Part shown: one piece after another, positions 17,136 through 25,010 of the stretch
How positions within the stretch are numbered: position 1 is the stretch's first letter
Layout: the number at the start of each line of letters is the position of its first letter
DNA from: Kosakonia oryziphila
Lineage (GTDB): Bacteria > Pseudomonadota > Gammaproteobacteria > Enterobacterales > Enterobacteriaceae
Direction of reading: 5' to 3'
Assembly (NCBI RefSeq): GCF_900094795.1
Contig: NZ_FMBC01000036.1
Coordinates: 1-53,852, forward strand
Length of the DNA: 53,852 nucleotides
Program-made: the position numbers and the translations under genes
Notes under the pieces: model-generated
What the model was told of the DNA's origin: nothing
The model's database searches: none
Seen by the model: only the letters and a program-made list of their open reading frames with translations

Positions 17136-18518
17136 ATGGACATCACCCAACGAAAAATCAAAACCGGCGGCGACCCGCGTACACTGGCGGATTATGCCGC
17201 CCTGCGCGATGAACTGAGCAAGCTGGCACATCCGGCGCGTCCTGATGTGAACTGGCACTATGTCGAAAAACTGTGCCTCTCACTGTTTGAACAAAATGGT
17301 GTGGAGCTACAGACCGTGGCCTGGTATACGCTGGCCCGCACACATCTGGCCGGATTATTCGGTCTCAATGAAGGTCTGGCGATACTGGAAGCACTGATAA
17401 GCCATCAGTGGGGGGCGCTGTGGCCTCAGCCAGTACATGCCCGCATGGAAATCCTCAGCAGTCTGAGCCAGCGCCTGCAGCAACTGATGCGTATGCTTCC
17501 GCTGAATTACAGTGACCTCAGCCAGCTTTATCGCGCCGAACAACTGCTTACCGGTCTGGGGGGCGTGTTACAGCGTCTGGAGCTTAAACACCTGAGCCAG
17601 TTTGATACCCTGCGTACCCTGATGCACAACAGTGCTGTCCGGCTGGAAAACAGTGATGACACAACCAGCACCGGACCGGATACTCAGTCTGGTATCGTGT
17701 TATCTGCCACCGTGATGAATGCTGCGGGAATATCAACAGGCCCCCGTGCCGGTAGCCCGTCTGAAGATATCCGGGCACCGGACAGCACAGTAAAGTGGGT
17801 GTACGTTGCACAGCCAGAACGCCAGGTGAATGTGGAGGTGCTGCCGGCAATGCCCGCTCCGGCAAAACCATGGAAATCCTTCGCCGCCGGGATGTGTACC
17901 ATGCTGGTGGTCAGCGCCGTCACAGTGTGGAGCTGGCAGTATCTTCACCGGCCAGACCCGCTACAGACTCAGCTTGCAGCATCCCTGGCACCATTACCCG
18001 CAATACTTACGCCGGAACAACTGGAGATGTTGCACCAGCAATCCCTGTTACCACAAACGGTGATTGCACAAACACAGCAGCAGCTTGCCCGGCTGGATAA
18101 ATTGCCACCTGACTGGAACATCGCTTACAGCAAAAAACTCACCGAACAGGTTCAGTCGTTGTGGCCGGAGCAGGCTAAGCCCTTGGTACAACAGTGGCAG
18201 CAACAGATTAATGTCTCAGTACTTCCTGTCGATACAATGAACGGCTGGCATGAAGGTATGACGCAGCTTCAGGCTCTTGCCGATAAACTGAATGCACTTG
18301 ATGGTCAGAAGGGAAAATATATCACCGTCAGTGAGCTTAAATCGCAGATTTTTGGCATGCTGACAAGCTTCCGGCAGACCGTCCCGGTGGAAGAACAGCT
18401 TCGGCAGTTGAAGCTGCTCCCTGAAGGTTCACCGCTTCGTCAGCAGCAGATTCAGCAGGCTGAGCAGCACCTCCGGGCTCAAATCTCTACGCTGGCGCAG
18501 GAGAAACAGAGTGACTAA
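17136..18518 (+). CDS. VasL-domain TssA-like T6SS protein
   Basis: About 460 residues from ATG 17136 (MDITQRKIKTGGDPRTLADY); the longer frame from TTG 17052 adds a low-complexity start without a ribosome site. Residues 10-150 have ImpA_N character (LSKLAHPARPDVNWHYVE, VAWYTLARTHLAGLFGLNEG). A single membrane segment near residues 248-266 (SFAAGMCTMLVVSAVTVW) is followed by a Gln-rich helical C-terminal region of the VasL type. It is a paralogue in its N-terminal half of TssA at 10760. Such proteins are membrane-anchored TssA variants thought to stop or hold the sheath; the exact role here is not shown. Confidence 0.8.
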   Translation: MDITQRKIKTGGDPRTLADYAALRDELSKLAHPARPDVNWHYVEKLCLSLFEQNGVELQTVAWYTLARTHLAGLFGLNEGLAILEALISHQWGALWPQPVHARMEILSSLSQRLQQLMRMLPLNYSDLSQLYRAEQLLTGLGGVLQRLELKHLSQFDTLRTLMHNSAVRLENSDDTTSTGPDTQSGIVLSATVMNAAGISTGPRAGSPSEDIRAPDSTVKWVYVAQPERQVNVEVLPAMPAPAKPWKSFAAGMCTMLVVSAVTVWSWQYLHRPDPLQTQLAASLAPLPAILTPEQLEMLHQQSLLPQTVIAQTQQQLARLDKLPPDWNIAYSKKLTEQVQSLWPEQAKPLVQQWQQQINVSVLPVDTMNGWHEGMTQLQALADKLNALDGQKGKYITVSELKSQIFGMLTSFRQTVPVEEQLRQLKLLPEGSPLRQQQIQQAEQHLRAQISTLAQEKQSD

Positions 18519-18535
18519 TACCAGGGAGGTTTGAC

Positions 18536-18730
18536 ATGGTAGATAAAACGCAGCGTCACCTTAATCACCGGACACGGTGGACGATAGCCGAAATTACGTT
18601 TGTGGAACAACACTATGGTCAGCTGTCTGCCCGTGAAATCGGGGAGCGGCTTGGCCGGTCTGCCAATGGAGTGGCCCGAATTGTTCAGCTTTCAGGTCTG
18701 TCCCGGGGCGTGTCCTCATGTGGCTTATGA
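18536..18730 (+). CDS. Small helix-turn-helix-like protein at T6SS end
   Basis: A 64-residue basic protein with a strong ribosome site (AGGGAGG about 6 bases before ATG). The core, TRWTIAEITFVEQHYG then LSAREIGERLGRSANGVARI, has the spacing of a Myb/GcrA-like helix-turn-helix with a conserved Trp at the first helix. It starts 18 bases after the VasL-type gene and is the last gene of the T6SS unit. DNA binding is inferred from pattern only; it could equally be a remnant of a larger regulator. Nothing recognisable follows in the 180 bases up to the tRNA. Confidence 0.55.
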   Translation: MVDKTQRHLNHRTRWTIAEITFVEQHYGQLSAREIGERLGRSANGVARIVQLSGLSRGVSSCGL

Positions 18731-18911
18731 AGACATTACTAACATCGCGGTGTGTTAATCAACGGGGAGCAGGCCAACACGAAAAGCCCCCAGATGCAAC
18801 TTGATTAAGGTAGAGTTGAGGTCAGTGGAATTCGGAATGTTCGAAAATGGCTTATGGCAGTGATTATACTTGAGTTTTGTGGATTTTGGGAGATGCACAT
18901 AGAAGTGAAAG

Positions 18912-18987
18912 TGGTGCCCGGACTCGGAATCGAACCAAGGACACGGGGATTTTCAATCCCCTGCTCTACCGACTGAGCTATCCGGGC
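18912..18987 (-). tRNA. pheV: tRNA-Phe (GAA anticodon)
   Basis: The minus strand reads GCCCGGATAGCTCAGTCGG and ends with GAGTCCGGGCACCA, a complete 76-nt tRNA-Phe cloverleaf including the encoded CCA. The anticodon arm has loop TTGAAAA in a GGGGA/TCCCC stem, giving GAA. The gene's 3' end faces the T6SS locus. The neighbours yqgA and speC identify it as the pheV copy. The 3' end of pheV is a frequent island integration site in this family; no integrase gene is seen in this window. Confidence 0.97.
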
Positions 18988-18997
18988 AACGGGGCGC

Positions 18998-19026
18998 ATT
19001 AAACCTGATTCCCCACGCTCCGTCAA
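18998..19026 (-). promoter_or_regulatory. pheV promoter with GC-rich discriminator
   Basis: On the minus strand TTGACG (19026-19021) and TTTAAT (19003-18998) are separated by 17 bases, followed by GCGCCCC before the tRNA. This is the usual stable-RNA promoter form, with a GC discriminator typical of stringent control. Confidence 0.8.
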
Positions 19027-19092
19027 CGAAATTTCTTTAATTCGTAGCGGACTGCACAATCTATCACCACTTTGTTGATATTGCACGCTGAC

Positions 19093-19809
19093 TCAGGCAA
19101 AAAATGCCGCCCATAGCGCGGATATGGGCATCGCAATCACCAGCGCAGGCAGCATATTCGCCACCGCAAACATCTTGATGCCGCAAATACGTAGCCCGGT
19201 TGCCAGTAGTAAAACACCGCCCACGGCGGTGAAATCGCCCATCATCGCAGGAGTGGTCAGCGGTAAGATCAGCGTCGAGCAGGTGGCGAGCGTCAGTTGA
19301 ATAATCAGCATCGGCACGGAAATCACCGCGACGGCAAAACCCAGTGAGGTGGTGAAGATTATCGCCGTAAAGAAATCGAGAAACGCTTTGGCGATTAAAA
19401 TGCTCGGATCGCCAGTCATCCCTTCACGCATGGCGCCAAAAATCCCGGTGCCGCTGGCGCAAAACAGAATAATGATCGCCACCAGGCTCTGAATAAAAGG
19501 CTCATGTGCGCTGTCGGCTTCACCCTTTTTGCGTTTTTGCACCAGATCCCGCAGCGCATTTACGCTGCTGCTAATACCACGCTCCACATAGCAAAGTTCG
19601 CCAATAAGCGTACCCACCAGTGTCGCCAGCACCATCACCGGCAAGTTCACGCACTTGATGACCAGCAGGATGCCGATACCTAACGAGGCCAGGCCAAAAA
19701 TAGACGGCATTGAATTACGCACCCGCTCCGGCAGCCGGTGGCTGAGTAAGGCGCCAATTGTTCCGCCGATCAATACGGCGGCGGCATTGATAAAAGGACC
19801 TGTTAACAC
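19093..19809 (-). CDS. yqgA: YqgA, DUF554 inner-membrane protein
   Basis: Start set at GTG 19809, with AGGA 6 bases upstream, giving 238 residues that begin MLTGPFINAAAVLIGG, in register with E. coli YqgA (MVIGPFINASAVLLGG from memory); the ATG at 19830 would overlap that ribosome site. The protein has about seven hydrophobic segments, including AMVLATLVG-like and GLRICGIKMFAVANMLPAL stretches. Function is unknown; DUF554 members are proposed membrane transporters. It stands between pheV and speC as in E. coli, but the sequence clearly differs from the E. coli protein in its middle part (ERGISSSVNALRDLVQKRKK). Confidence 0.9.
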   Translation of the reverse strand: MLTGPFINAAAVLIGGTIGALLSHRLPERVRNSMPSIFGLASLGIGILLVIKCVNLPVMVLATLVGTLIGELCYVERGISSSVNALRDLVQKRKKGEADSAHEPFIQSLVAIIILFCASGTGIFGAMREGMTGDPSILIAKAFLDFFTAIIFTTSLGFAVAVISVPMLIIQLTLATCSTLILPLTTPAMMGDFTAVGGVLLLATGLRICGIKMFAVANMLPALVIAMPISALWAAFFA

Positions 19810-20209
19810 ACCATCATTCCTGTGTTTCATATAACTGAATAATATGCCGCCCAGAATAGCATTTTCATGCGCGGTTGAGCCTGCGTTTGTTGCGCCAGTG
19901 GGGGAAAGGTGCCATGATTGCGCGAATTTTCTTCTACCTCAACGGGGCCGCCTGATGACGCACTATTCAGCCGTTAGCCAGAGAGATTGCGCGCCTGCGC
20001 AAACGGGCGCCCGTCTCATTTTATCTCCAACTTCACTCACCATGCGGTGAGGGTAACGCACGCTCACTGTAGGACAACAGTAAGATCAGAGACGTTCTGC
20101 TTTTACTGATGTCTGGCGGTTGGAGCTGGTTCCAGTCAGACACGTTCGTTGGGCGAAGCAGCAGCTTTGTCCGGGGTCTTTTACTCCCCTGAAACGGGTA
20201 TTCGTGCTT
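19810..20209. other. yqgA-speC intergenic region and probable speC leader
   Basis: This 400-base stretch between divergent genes has no convincing coding frame. It contains a perfect 6-bp hairpin CTCACC-ATGC-GGTGAG near 20035-20050 and a GGGG/CCCC pairing (GGGGTCTTTTACTCCCC) at about 20173-20189, close to the speC start. Promoters for both genes must lie here, but I cannot place them with confidence. A long structured leader for speC is possible. Confidence 0.4.
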
Positions 20210-22345
20210 ATGAAATCGATGAAAATTGCCGTCAGCTGCGAGCTGGTATCTCTGCTTTCCACCCACCGCGAAGTGGTGACGCTGGAGAGCACCGACTTTA
20301 CGGATGTGGCGGCAGTCGTCATAACAGTAGCGGAGAGTCGTAGCGGCATTCTGGCGCTGCTCAAACGGACAGGTTTTAACGTGCCGGTATTCTTATTCTC
20401 CGGTGAGCCGGTCGATATGCCGGAAGGCATTACGGCGGTTATCGCAGGCAAAGATCAGGAGTGGCTGGAACTAGAAGCAGCCGCTGTCGATTATGAAGAC
20501 AATTTACTGCCGCCGTTTTTCGATACACTGCGCCAGTATGTCGAGATGGACAACAGCACCTTTGCCTGTCCGGGTCATCAGCACGGTGAATTTTTCAAAA
20601 AGCATCCGGCAGGACGTCAGTTCTATGAATTTTTCGGTGAGAACGTTTTTCGCGCTGACATGTGTAACGCTGACGTCAGACTGGGCGATCTGTTGATCCA
20701 CGAAGGATCGGCGAAGCATGCGCAGAAATTCGCAGCAAAAGTATTTAATGCTGACAAAACCTATTTCGTCCTCAACGGCACATCTGCTGCCAATAAGGTC
20801 GTGACCAATGCGCTATTAACCCGCGGCGATCTGGTGCTGTTCGATCGCAATAACCATAAATCCAATCACCACGGCGCGCTGATCCAGGCGGGAGCAACGC
20901 CTGTTTATCTGGAAGCAGCACGCAACCCGTTTGGTTTTATCGGCGGCATCGACAATCACTGTTTCGATGAGAAATACCTGCGTGATCTAATCCGCGATGT
21001 CGCGCCACATAAGGCCGAACAGCCACGCCCGTTTCGTCTGGCGGTGATCCAGCTTGGGACTTACGATGGCACTATCTATAACGCCCGTCAGGTGATCGAC
21101 AAGATTGGCAGCCTGTGCGATTACATTCTGTTTGACTCTGCGTGGGTCGGTTACGAGCAATTTATCCCGATGATGGCGGACTGCTCGCCGCTGCTGCTGG
21201 ATCTGAACGAAAACGATCCTGGTATTTTTGTCACCCAGTCGGTGCACAAACAGCAGGCCGGTTTCTCGCAAACGTCGCAGATCCACAAGAAGGATAACCA
21301 TCTGCGCGGCCAGGCGCGATTCTGCCCGCATAAGCGGCTGAACAACGCTTTTATGCTGCATGCCTCGACCAGCCCGTTCTATCCGTTGTTTGCCGCACTG
21401 GATGTTAACGCCAAAATCCATCAGGGCGAGAGCGGGCGCAGCCTGTGGGCCGAGTGTGTGACGCTGGGGATAGACGCGCGCAAGGCTATCATTGCTAACT
21501 GCAAAATGATCAAACCCTTCGTGCCGCCAGAGATCGCCGGTCGCCCATGGCAGGATCATCCCACAGAGATGATTGCTCGCGAACGCCGCTTCTTCAGCTT
21601 TGAACCGGGTGACAAATGGCACGGCTTTGAGGGCTATGCGCGCGAACAGTATTTTGTTGATCCCTGCAAGCTGCTGCTGACCACACCAGGCATCGATGCG
21701 GAAACCGGGGAATACGCCGATTTTGGTATTCCGGCGACTATTCTGGCGCACTTCCTGCGCGAGAACGGCATCGTACCGGAGAAGTGCGATCTTAACTCGA
21801 TCCTGTTCCTGCTGACGCCAGCCGAGAGCGCAGAGAAAATGGCGCAATTGGTGGCGATGCTCGGTCAGTTTGAACAGCATATTGAAGATGATACGCCGCT
21901 CGCCGATGTGCTTCCGACCATCTTTAACAAATACCCGGTACGCTACCGCGATTACACTCTGCGTGAGCTGTGCCAGGAGATGCACGATCTCTATGTCAGC
22001 TTTGATGTGAAGGATCTACAAAAAGCGATGTTCCGCAAAGAGAGCCTGCCAACGGTGGTGATGAATCCTCAGGACGCCCACAGCGAGTTTATTCGCGGCA
22101 ACGTTGAATTGGTGCGTATCAGCGAGGCTGAAGGGCGTATCGCCGCTGAAGGCGCGCTGCCTTATCCGCCGGGTGTGCTGTGCGTGGTACCGGGTGAAGC
22201 GTGGGGTGGGGCCGTCCAGCGCTACTTTTTGGCGCTGGAAGAGGGCGTCAACCTGCTACCGGGCTTTTCACCAGAGTTGCAGGGCGTCTATTCCGAAACC
22301 GATGCCGATGGGATCAAACGCTTGTACGGCTATGTGCTGAAGTAA
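20210..22345 (+). CDS. speC: Ornithine decarboxylase, biosynthetic
   Basis: 711 residues from ATG 20210, the same length as recalled for E. coli SpeC; the longer frame from 20120 adds residues unlike the family. It is a PLP-dependent fold-type I decarboxylase: N-terminal wing domain (DFTDVAAVVIT), substrate-binding CPGHQHG, GTSAANKVV, and the PLP-lysine motif SVHKQQAGFSQTSQ with the Schiff-base Lys in HKQ. It converts ornithine to putrescine and CO2 in the cytoplasm, the first step of polyamine synthesis. The next gene is convergent and only 11 bases away, so there is little room for a terminator. The N-terminal 70 residues differ more from E. coli than the catalytic core. Confidence 0.97.
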   Translation: MKSMKIAVSCELVSLLSTHREVVTLESTDFTDVAAVVITVAESRSGILALLKRTGFNVPVFLFSGEPVDMPEGITAVIAGKDQEWLELEAAAVDYEDNLLPPFFDTLRQYVEMDNSTFACPGHQHGEFFKKHPAGRQFYEFFGENVFRADMCNADVRLGDLLIHEGSAKHAQKFAAKVFNADKTYFVLNGTSAANKVVTNALLTRGDLVLFDRNNHKSNHHGALIQAGATPVYLEAARNPFGFIGGIDNHCFDEKYLRDLIRDVAPHKAEQPRPFRLAVIQLGTYDGTIYNARQVIDKIGSLCDYILFDSAWVGYEQFIPMMADCSPLLLDLNENDPGIFVTQSVHKQQAGFSQTSQIHKKDNHLRGQARFCPHKRLNNAFMLHASTSPFYPLFAALDVNAKIHQGESGRSLWAECVTLGIDARKAIIANCKMIKPFVPPEIAGRPWQDHPTEMIARERRFFSFEPGDKWHGFEGYAREQYFVDPCKLLLTTPGIDAETGEYADFGIPATILAHFLRENGIVPEKCDLNSILFLLTPAESAEKMAQLVAMLGQFEQHIEDDTPLADVLPTIFNKYPVRYRDYTLRELCQEMHDLYVSFDVKDLQKAMFRKESLPTVVMNPQDAHSEFIRGNVELVRISEAEGRIAAEGALPYPPGVLCVVPGEAWGGAVQRYFLALEEGVNLLPGFSPELQGVYSETDADGIKRLYGYVLK

Positions 22346-22356
22346 CCCGGACAGCA

Positions 22357-23049
22357 TTACGCGGCCACCCGGCGATACATACGGCGCGGGTGGCCGATTT
22401 TTCCGTACAGCATCTCAACCACCAAAAAACCAGCCTCCACGCAGTGTTCGAGGTAGCGACGAGTGGTGGTTTTACTTAATCCCGTTTCACTGACCACTTC
22501 ATCAACGGAAAAGCAGCGTTCGGCATCGTCGGTAAACAGCTTTTGTACCAGCGCCAGCGTATTCTCTTCAATGCCTTTGCTGCCATTCTCCTGGCGGTAG
22601 TTTTTGGCCTGCAATTGATAGAGTGAATCGACGCTTTGCTGATCGACAATTTTCCACACCCGTTGCTGATCGGCAAACTGTACAAAGCGCTCCAGCGACT
22701 GGCTCAACCGCTTCCACGACACTGGTTTGAGGATATAGTCGAACGCGCCATTGCGGATCGCCTGGCTACAGGTATCCATATCGCTGGCAGCGGTAATAAA
22801 AATTACTGAGCAGTTGGCGCGGATAATTTGCGTATCGCTGATAAGCGTAATGCCTTTGCCATCTGGCAGATAGTTATCCAGCAGAACAAGCTGAGGTTGC
22901 ATGCTGTCCAGCATGACTTTTGCTTCTGCCAGCGACGAGGCAATCCCTACCAGCCGCAAGCGCGGATGCTTGCCAATAAGCTCCGCATGAAGCTGCGCAA
23001 GGGTGTGTTCATCTTCCACTATCAGCACGTCTATCAGTTCATGATGCAT
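22357..23049 (-). CDS. citB: Citrate-responsive response regulator (CitB/DpiA type)
   Basis: 230 residues from ATG 23049 (MHHELIDVLIVEDEHTLAQL). The receiver domain shows the acidic pair Glu12/Asp13, phosphoacceptor Asp58 in LVLLDNYLPDGKG, Thr86 and Lys108 in YILKPVSW. The C-terminal domain has a winged helix-turn-helix with VDEVVSETGLSKTTTRRYLE, ending with GRPxR-like GHPRRMYRR. It would bind AT-rich sites between the sensor gene and the transporter gene and switch on citrate fermentation. It overlaps the end of the sensor gene by 11 bases, so the pair is one transcript. By arrangement it matches the Klebsiella citYZ pair next to citW as well as E. coli dpiBA; the symbol is a family name. 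Confidence 0.88.
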   Translation of the reverse strand: MHHELIDVLIVEDEHTLAQLHAELIGKHPRLRLVGIASSLAEAKVMLDSMQPQLVLLDNYLPDGKGITLISDTQIIRANCSVIFITAASDMDTCSQAIRNGAFDYILKPVSWKRLSQSLERFVQFADQQRVWKIVDQQSVDSLYQLQAKNYRQENGSKGIEENTLALVQKLFTDDAERCFSVDEVVSETGLSKTTTRRYLEHCVEAGFLVVEMLYGKIGHPRRMYRRVAA

Positions 23050-24676
23050 AATTCTGATCTTCCAGGGTCGGTACGGGACGCAGTACGTTGCCCGTTTCAG
23101 GAATAAATAAAGAGAAAATGGTGCCGCGCGGTTCGTTGGCCGAAACTTCAATCGAACCACCGACATGGGCGACATAGTTGGCGATCAGGTACAGCCCGAT
23201 GCCATGATCGCCACGGCGTTTGGTGGTTATCCCGCGCTCAAAAATATGCTCACGGATTTCCGGCGCGATCCCCACACCGCGATCTGCCACTTCAATAATC
23301 AACTCGTGTTCATGCTGCAGGATCAGCACCTCGACCGGCTCATGTGGTAACTCTGCGCGCTGTGTCGCTTCAATGGCATTATCCAGCAGATTGCCGATGA
23401 TCGAAATCAGCTCCGCCTCGCCCAGTGCGCAACCAGGGCGATCCATCCGGCACGACGGATCAAACGCCAGTTCGACGCCTTTTTCGCGGGCGCGCGCCGC
23501 TTTACCTAACAACAGGCCGCACAATGTCGGCGAACTAAAATGCGATGAAATAAAGTCCAGCAGCTCCTGCGCATGCTCCGACTGCGCCTGAATGTAGCGA
23601 ATGGCGTCGTCGTAACGCTCCATGTGCAGCAGCCCCGATAGCGTGGCCATGCGGTTGAGTTGCTCATGACGCATAATGCGCAGATTGTCGACATAGCGTT
23701 TTACCTGGCTCAGTTGCGTACTGAGGCTGTCGATCTCATTGCGATCGCGGAAGGTGATCACCCAGCCTTGTAACTTATTCTCCAGCATAATGCGCACCCG
23801 GCTGGCAATGACCGTCAACTGGTTGAACCGGCAAATCTCATCATGCGTGTCATTCTCCAGCATCACCTCGCGGGCAAAAAAGGGCACAGGCGCAATGACT
23901 TCGGCGATGGTTTGCCCACGCAGTGCACGCGTCGGCTGGCTTAAACCCAGCAGTTTACGCGCCGCCTGGTTAATCACCTCGATACGCAATTCGCTGTCAA
24001 TGGCGATCACTCCTTCGTAGATCGACTCCATCATCGCTTTCTGCTGGCGCACCAGCAGACCAATTTCGCGTGGCTCCAGTGAGAAGATCTGTTTTTTGAT
24101 ACTGCGGGTAAAAAACCAGGAAAAAACAAACAGTGCTACCAATAACAACACTGCGGCGATAAAAATGTTGATCACTTTCCCCAATGTGATCGTATCGAGA
24201 TAGCTGGTCAGGTAGCCGACAGAAACAATCCCCACCACATGCCCGGCATTATCAAATATTGGCGCTTTGCTGCGTAGTGAAATCCCCAGCCCGCCTTTGC
24301 GAATGGTTGTTGTGCTTTTTCCCTGGAGTACGTCGGCGTTATCGCCGCCAATTAACGTTTTTCCCACGACATCAGAATGCACTGAATGAAATAGATGCAG
24401 CCCTTTGTCATCGCCGATAACAATAAAGCTTGCATCGCTGTGTGCCACTACTTTATGCATAAATTGCGCAATGGCTCGAATATCTTTATCGGCAACTGAC
24501 TGGCGTAAATTCGGAATGATCGCTATTTCTTCCGCCTGTATTTTGGCTCTGGCGCTCATCTCCTGATATAGCTGGCGACCAACGTCCTTGTAATAATAAA
24601 CACCTAATAAAACGAAGAGGCCGGAGAAGAAAAGCACCAGCGAAATAAAAAGTTTGATTTGAAAAGAGACTTTCAT
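23039..24676 (-). CDS. citA: Citrate sensor histidine kinase (CitA/DpiB type)
   Basis: 545 residues from ATG 24676 (MKVSFQIKLFISLVLFFSGL). Membrane segments are at about residues 8-27 and 168-190, enclosing a periplasmic PAS-like citrate-sensing domain (SFIVIGDDKGLHLFHSVHSD, GKTLIGGD, GISLRSKAPIFD). A cytoplasmic PAS domain follows (about 212-312), then a SpoB-type dimer helix with His337 in MRHEQLNRM and an ATPase domain with Asn433 (NLLDNAIEA), DRGVGI and GIGLYL. This is the complete CitA/DcuS family layout. The expected ligand is external citrate, known for CitA; it is not proven for this copy. The gene is divergent from the transport/lyase operon. Confidence 0.9.
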   Translation of the reverse strand: MKVSFQIKLFISLVLFFSGLFVLLGVYYYKDVGRQLYQEMSARAKIQAEEIAIIPNLRQSVADKDIRAIAQFMHKVVAHSDASFIVIGDDKGLHLFHSVHSDVVGKTLIGGDNADVLQGKSTTTIRKGGLGISLRSKAPIFDNAGHVVGIVSVGYLTSYLDTITLGKVINIFIAAVLLLVALFVFSWFFTRSIKKQIFSLEPREIGLLVRQQKAMMESIYEGVIAIDSELRIEVINQAARKLLGLSQPTRALRGQTIAEVIAPVPFFAREVMLENDTHDEICRFNQLTVIASRVRIMLENKLQGWVITFRDRNEIDSLSTQLSQVKRYVDNLRIMRHEQLNRMATLSGLLHMERYDDAIRYIQAQSEHAQELLDFISSHFSSPTLCGLLLGKAARAREKGVELAFDPSCRMDRPGCALGEAELISIIGNLLDNAIEATQRAELPHEPVEVLILQHEHELIIEVADRGVGIAPEIREHIFERGITTKRRGDHGIGLYLIANYVAHVGGSIEVSANEPRGTIFSLFIPETGNVLRPVPTLEDQNYAS

Positions 24677-24751
24677 GACGTCACGCACAGCAGCCAATAA
24701 TGCGCCAATGTAGCATCTTTTTTAACATGCGTGTGGAATTTACTGGAAACT

Positions 24752-24767
24752 TGTGATCCTTTGCACA
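24752..24767. promoter_or_regulatory. Putative CRP site
   Basis: TGTGATCCTTTGCACA matches the CRP half sites TGTGA/TCACA at nine of ten positions with the right 6-base spacer. Catabolite control of citrate fermentation genes by CRP is known in Klebsiella, so the site is plausible for this divergent region. Confidence 0.6.
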
Positions 24768-24843
24768 GCGTGGCCTGGTGCTTAAAATGCCCTGTTAAAT
24801 ATTCTTTTTTGGAAATGTTATTAAGTTGTGTGTCTATATAAAA

Positions 24844-24910
24844 AAACCATAAAAACCACAGCAATAAATAAGCGATGAATCACACAAAATAAAAGAAACC
24901 ATAAAAACCA
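24844..24910 (+). repeat. Pair of 15-base direct repeats, candidate regulator boxes
   Basis: AAACCATAAAAACCA occurs at 24844-24858 and again at 24896-24910, identical and 52 bases apart start to start (about five helical turns). The position in the divergent citA/citW region makes them candidates for binding by the CitB-type regulator. Confidence 0.6.
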
Positions 24911-25010
24911 TAGGCGCCATTAAAACAACGATTTTATTATGCATTTCCTCACATAAAGTACGTTTTTAGCCCTTTACTCTGTATGCACAAAATAACCAAG
25001 GGGCTTAATT

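Larger units (their letters stand above)
24677..25010. promoter_or_regulatory. Divergent citA / citW control region
   Basis: This 334-base AT-rich stretch between the sensor gene and the citrate operon has no gene. It holds a CRP-like site, a pair of 15-base direct repeats (listed separately) and a ribosome site AGGGG about 8 bases before the transporter start. Both promoters must lie here. CitB-type regulators bind AT-rich sites in such divergent regions. Confidence 0.75.

Noticed and set aside
18805..19086. 93-residue frame on the - strand
   Set aside because: It runs straight through the tRNA-Phe gene, so it is not a protein gene.
20987..21985. 332-residue frame on the - strand
   Set aside because: Antisense to the PLP core of speC; a shadow frame caused by GC-rich codon bias.
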